Below, piece after piece: positions 14,159-16,635 of a DNA stretch of 16,635 nt. Position numbers and translations under genes: made by a program. The DNA comes from an uncultured Roseburia sp. (GTDB taxonomy: Bacteria; Bacillota_A; Clostridia; Lachnospirales; Lachnospiraceae), in contig CAAEAE010000121.1 of assembly GCA_900753715.1 (NCBI GenBank), positions 1 to 16,635 of the forward strand. The letters run 5' to 3'. Under the pieces are notes generated by a model that was given only the letters and a program-made list of their open reading frames with translations, had not been told where the DNA came from and made no database searches. Numbering within the stretch: the first letter of the stretch is position 1; every line of letters starts with the position of its first letter.

Positions 14159-16498
14159 ATGACACTGAAAGAATTGGAAATCGGTAAAAGCGCCGTGATC
14201 GAAACCGTCGGTGGTTCCGGAGAACTCAGACAGCATTTCCTGGATATGGGTATGATCCCGGGAGCGGAGGTGACGGTGGTAAAGCTGGCTCCGATGGGTG
14301 ACCCCATGGAATTGCAGGTGCACGGCTATGAACTAACGTTGCGTTTGGCGGAAGCGGATCAGATCGAGATCGCACCTATATCGAAGAGAACAAGAGAACA
14401 TAAAGGGCTGGACCGGGTGACGGATGCGGAGCACCCGGGATTAGGTGAGGATGGAAAATACCATTCGAAAAAAGATGAGAATCCTTTGCCGGAGGGAACG
14501 ACATTAACGTTCGCCCTGGCGGGAAATCAGAACTGCGGCAAGACTACACTGTTCAATCAGCTCACCGGTTCGAATCAGCATGTGGGAAATTTCCCCGGAG
14601 TTACCGTAGACCGTAAGGACGGTTCCATCAAAGGGTATCCGGATACTTTGGTGACAGACCTGCCCGGTATTTATTCCATGTCCCCTTACAGCAGTGAAGA
14701 GATCGTATCCCGTAATTTTATCCTGTATGAGAGACCCAGAGCTATCATTAATATCGTGGATGCGACGAATATCGAGCGTAATCTGTATCTGACCATGCAG
14801 TTGTTGGAAATGAACATTCCCATGGTCGTAGCCCTGAACATGATGGATGAAGTCACCGGCAATCACGGTTCCATCGATGTGAATGCCATGGAGGCATTCC
14901 TGGGAGTACCCGTAATCCCCATTTCCGCTGCGAAAAACGAAGGCGTGGACGAACTGATCCGCCATGCAGTCCATGTGGCAAAATATCAGGAACGGCCGCT
15001 GCGGCAGGATTTCTGCGATAAAAACGATCATGACGGTTCCGTACACCGCTGTATCCATGCAGTATGCCATCTGATTGAGGATCATGCGGAGACTGCAAAG
15101 CTGCCCTTGCGTTTTGCAGCCAACAAAGCCATTGAAGGAGACCACCTGATCCTGGAGAAACTGCAGCTGGATGAAAATGAAAAAGAAATGCTGGAGCATA
15201 TTGTCTGCCAGATGGAGGCGGAGCGTGGCGTGGACAGAAGTGCGGCCATTGCCGATATGCGTTTTGATTTTATCGAGAGATTATGTGAACAGACGGTAGT
15301 GAAACCGAAGGAAAGTAAAGAACGGATCCGCAGTGAGAAGATCGACCGGATCCTCACCGGAAAATATACGGCGATTCCCTGTTTTATCCTGATCATGGTG
15401 CTGGTATTCTATCTGACTTTCAATGTCATCGGAGCATGGCTCCAGGGACTGCTGGAACTGGGAATCGGAAAATTGACGGAGATCACCGATGCGGCATTGA
15501 CGGCAGCTCATGTCAACAGTGCGGTCCAAAGCCTTGTAATAGACGGTATCTTTACCGGTGTGGGCAGTGTGCTGAGCTTTTTACCCATTGTGGTCACTCT
15601 GTTTTTCTTCCTGTCTCTGATGGAGGACAGCGGTTATATTGCCCGTGTGGCGTTCGTTATGGATAAGCTGCTGAGAAAGATCGGCCTGTCCGGACGGAGC
15701 ATTGTGCCGATGCTGATCGGCTTCGGATGTACGGTTCCGGCGGTCATGGCGACGAGAACACTGACCAGTGAGAGAGACCGAAAGATGACGATCCTGCTGA
15801 CTCCGTTTATGAGCTGTTCTGCAAAATTACCGATTTATTCGTTCTTCGTGAGCGTATTTTTCCCGGGAAAGGGCGGACTGATCATGTCGGCATTGTATCT
15901 GTTTGGTATCCTTATGGGAATTCTGGTAGCATTTTTATACCGGGGCACGTTATTCCAGGGAGAACCGGTACCGTTTGTAATGGAACTGCCGAATTATCGC
16001 CTGCCCGGGGCCAAAAATGTCGGACAACTGTTGTGGGAAAAGGCAAAAGACTTTTTACAAAAGGCATTCACGGTAATCTTTATTGCTACCATCGTGGTAT
16101 GGTTCCTGCAGAGCTTTGACCTGAAACTGAATCTGGTGGAAGATTCGGCGGACAGTATGCTGGCGATGCTGTCGGGTCTGCTGGTACCGCTGTTTAGCCC
16201 GCTCGGCCTGGGTGACTGGCGGATCTGTACCTCTCTGATCAGCGGATTCATGGCAAAAGAAAGTGTGGTAGCAACCCTGGAAGTATTGTTCGGCAGCAGC
16301 ATTGCCACGGTACTTACCCCGTTGGCAGCCGCTACATTACTGGTATTCAGCCTGCTGTATACTCCCTGCGTGGCAGCCATCGCTTCTGTCCGCAGAGAAC
16401 TGGGTGGAAAATGGGCCATTGCCGTGGTATTCTGGCAGTGTTTTGTGGCATGGGTAGCAGCCTTTCTGGTACATGGAATCGGAATGCTTCTGGGATGA
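14159..16498 (+). CDS. feoB: FeoA-FeoB fusion, ferrous iron uptake GTPase-permease
   Basis: Imports Fe2+ across the cytoplasmic membrane. In this 779-aa protein, residues 1-75 form an SH3-like FeoA domain (LRQHFLDMGMIPGAEVTVVK, DPMELQVHGYELTLR), usually a separate gene. After a charged linker (76-112) comes the G-protein domain: G1 GNQNCGKT (122-129), G2 GVTVDRK, G3 DLPG (167-170), G4 NMMD (227-230) and G5 SAA (256-258). A helical linker (about 290-400) precedes the membrane part with two Gate motifs (SLMEDSGYIARVAFVMD, IGFGCTVPAVMATRT) and a final set of helices. ATG 14159 is preceded by AAAGGA (about 14141-14146), a little far; no better start exists. It has its own Fur-like promoter and downstream terminator, so it is a single-gene operon. 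All G motifs are intact. Confidence 0.95.
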   Translation: MTLKELEIGKSAVIETVGGSGELRQHFLDMGMIPGAEVTVVKLAPMGDPMELQVHGYELTLRLAEADQIEIAPISKRTREHKGLDRVTDAEHPGLGEDGKYHSKKDENPLPEGTTLTFALAGNQNCGKTTLFNQLTGSNQHVGNFPGVTVDRKDGSIKGYPDTLVTDLPGIYSMSPYSSEEIVSRNFILYERPRAIINIVDATNIERNLYLTMQLLEMNIPMVVALNMMDEVTGNHGSIDVNAMEAFLGVPVIPISAAKNEGVDELIRHAVHVAKYQERPLRQDFCDKNDHDGSVHRCIHAVCHLIEDHAETAKLPLRFAANKAIEGDHLILEKLQLDENEKEMLEHIVCQMEAERGVDRSAAIADMRFDFIERLCEQTVVKPKESKERIRSEKIDRILTGKYTAIPCFILIMVLVFYLTFNVIGAWLQGLLELGIGKLTEITDAALTAAHVNSAVQSLVIDGIFTGVGSVLSFLPIVVTLFFFLSLMEDSGYIARVAFVMDKLLRKIGLSGRSIVPMLIGFGCTVPAVMATRTLTSERDRKMTILLTPFMSCSAKLPIYSFFVSVFFPGKGGLIMSALYLFGILMGILVAFLYRGTLFQGEPVPFVMELPNYRLPGAKNVGQLLWEKAKDFLQKAFTVIFIATIVVWFLQSFDLKLNLVEDSADSMLAMLSGLLVPLFSPLGLGDWRICTSLISGFMAKESVVATLEVLFGSSIATVLTPLAAATLLVFSLLYTPCVAAIASVRRELGGKWAIAVVFWQCFVAWVAAFLVHGIGMLLG

Positions 16499-16512
16499 AA
16501 ATTCCTTGATAA

Positions 16513-16572
16513 GCGAATATTAGGTAGAAGTGTGGGAGTGCGCAGCACGAAACAATCCTACCCTCTATTCGC
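16513..16572. repeat. Two-level inverted repeat downstream of feoB
   Basis: GCGAATA (16513-16519) pairs with TATTCGC (16566-16572). After a symmetric 3-nt internal loop, GGTAG (16523-16527) pairs with CTACC (16558-16562). Inside is GTGC-GCA-GCAC (16538-16548). The nested pairing suggests an RNA element in the feoB 3' UTR or the leader of the next gene. Not assigned to a known class. Confidence 0.4.
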
Positions 16573-16577
16573 ATATC

Positions 16578-16600
16578 GTGGGATTATCATCCCACTTTTA
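16578..16600 (+). terminator. Rho-independent terminator downstream of feoB
   Basis: GTGGGAT (16578-16584) and ATCCCAC (16589-16595) form a perfect 7-bp stem with loop TATC, followed by TTTTA. It lies about 80 nt after the feoB stop codon. Confidence 0.75.
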
Positions 16601-16635
16601 TGCTCATATCGGGGCGGGTCCTAAGGTCTTTCACC

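Noticed and set aside
14504..15199. 231-aa - strand frame opposite feoB
   Set aside because: Antisense shadow of a strongly conserved gene; composition (H, Q, F rich) is not protein-like.
1..16635. CRISPR array, tRNA, rRNA or complete insertion sequence
   Set aside because: No regularly spaced repeats, no cloverleaf or rRNA signatures, and no transposase or integrase gene were found on reading both strands.

Overview
The window looks like chromosomal DNA of a Clostridia-class Firmicute, most likely a gut Lachnospiraceae. The reasons are Gram-positive style Shine-Dalgarno sites, AT-rich accessory DNA beside more GC-rich core genes, a FeoA-FeoB fusion, and a chemotaxis receptor with a multi-pass membrane sensor. 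This assignment is inference from sequence style; no 16S or other marker gene is present.

Layout. Positions 1-328 hold no convincing gene, only inverted and direct repeats and the first copy of a 53-bp dispersed element. Positions 329-4341 are an accessory patchwork on the + strand: a Cro/C1-type regulator, an unrecognised 233-aa protein, a HicA-HicB toxin-antitoxin pair under a near-perfect sigma-A promoter, an HD-domain hydrolase overlapping a truncated Nudix gene, a second copy of the 53-bp element exactly where Nudix homology stops, a small unrecognised gene, and a C-terminal remnant of an AlbA/Schlafen-type ATP-binding protein. Positions 4342-5076 encode a lipoprotein on the - strand. 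Positions 5199-5519 are a scar in which the tail of an ArsC/Spx-family gene is fused in frame to the tail of a flavin-reductase gene.

The main content is the three-gene operon at 5752-12438. It encodes a zinc-ribbon plus PD-(D/E)XK nuclease protein, an XPD/DinG-like helicase with a likely Fe-S cluster, and a MID-PIWI (Argonaute-like) protein. I read it as a pPIWI-RE type defence island. The genes overlap by 4 and 8 nt, so they are probably translationally coupled. Upstream lie a good promoter at 5571-5599, a perfect inverted repeat over its -10 box, and a strong intrinsic terminator at 5697-5727 just before the first start codon. The operon is therefore probably regulated by repression plus attenuation, or preceded by a short RNA of about 120 nt. 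That leader is the least explained part of the window.

Positions 12455-13957 (- strand) encode a methyl-accepting chemotaxis protein convergent with the island. Positions 14159-16498 encode the FeoA-FeoB ferrous iron transporter behind a Fur-like box, followed by a hairpin terminator. These two look like resident genes, and the accessory islands appear to have accumulated upstream of them.
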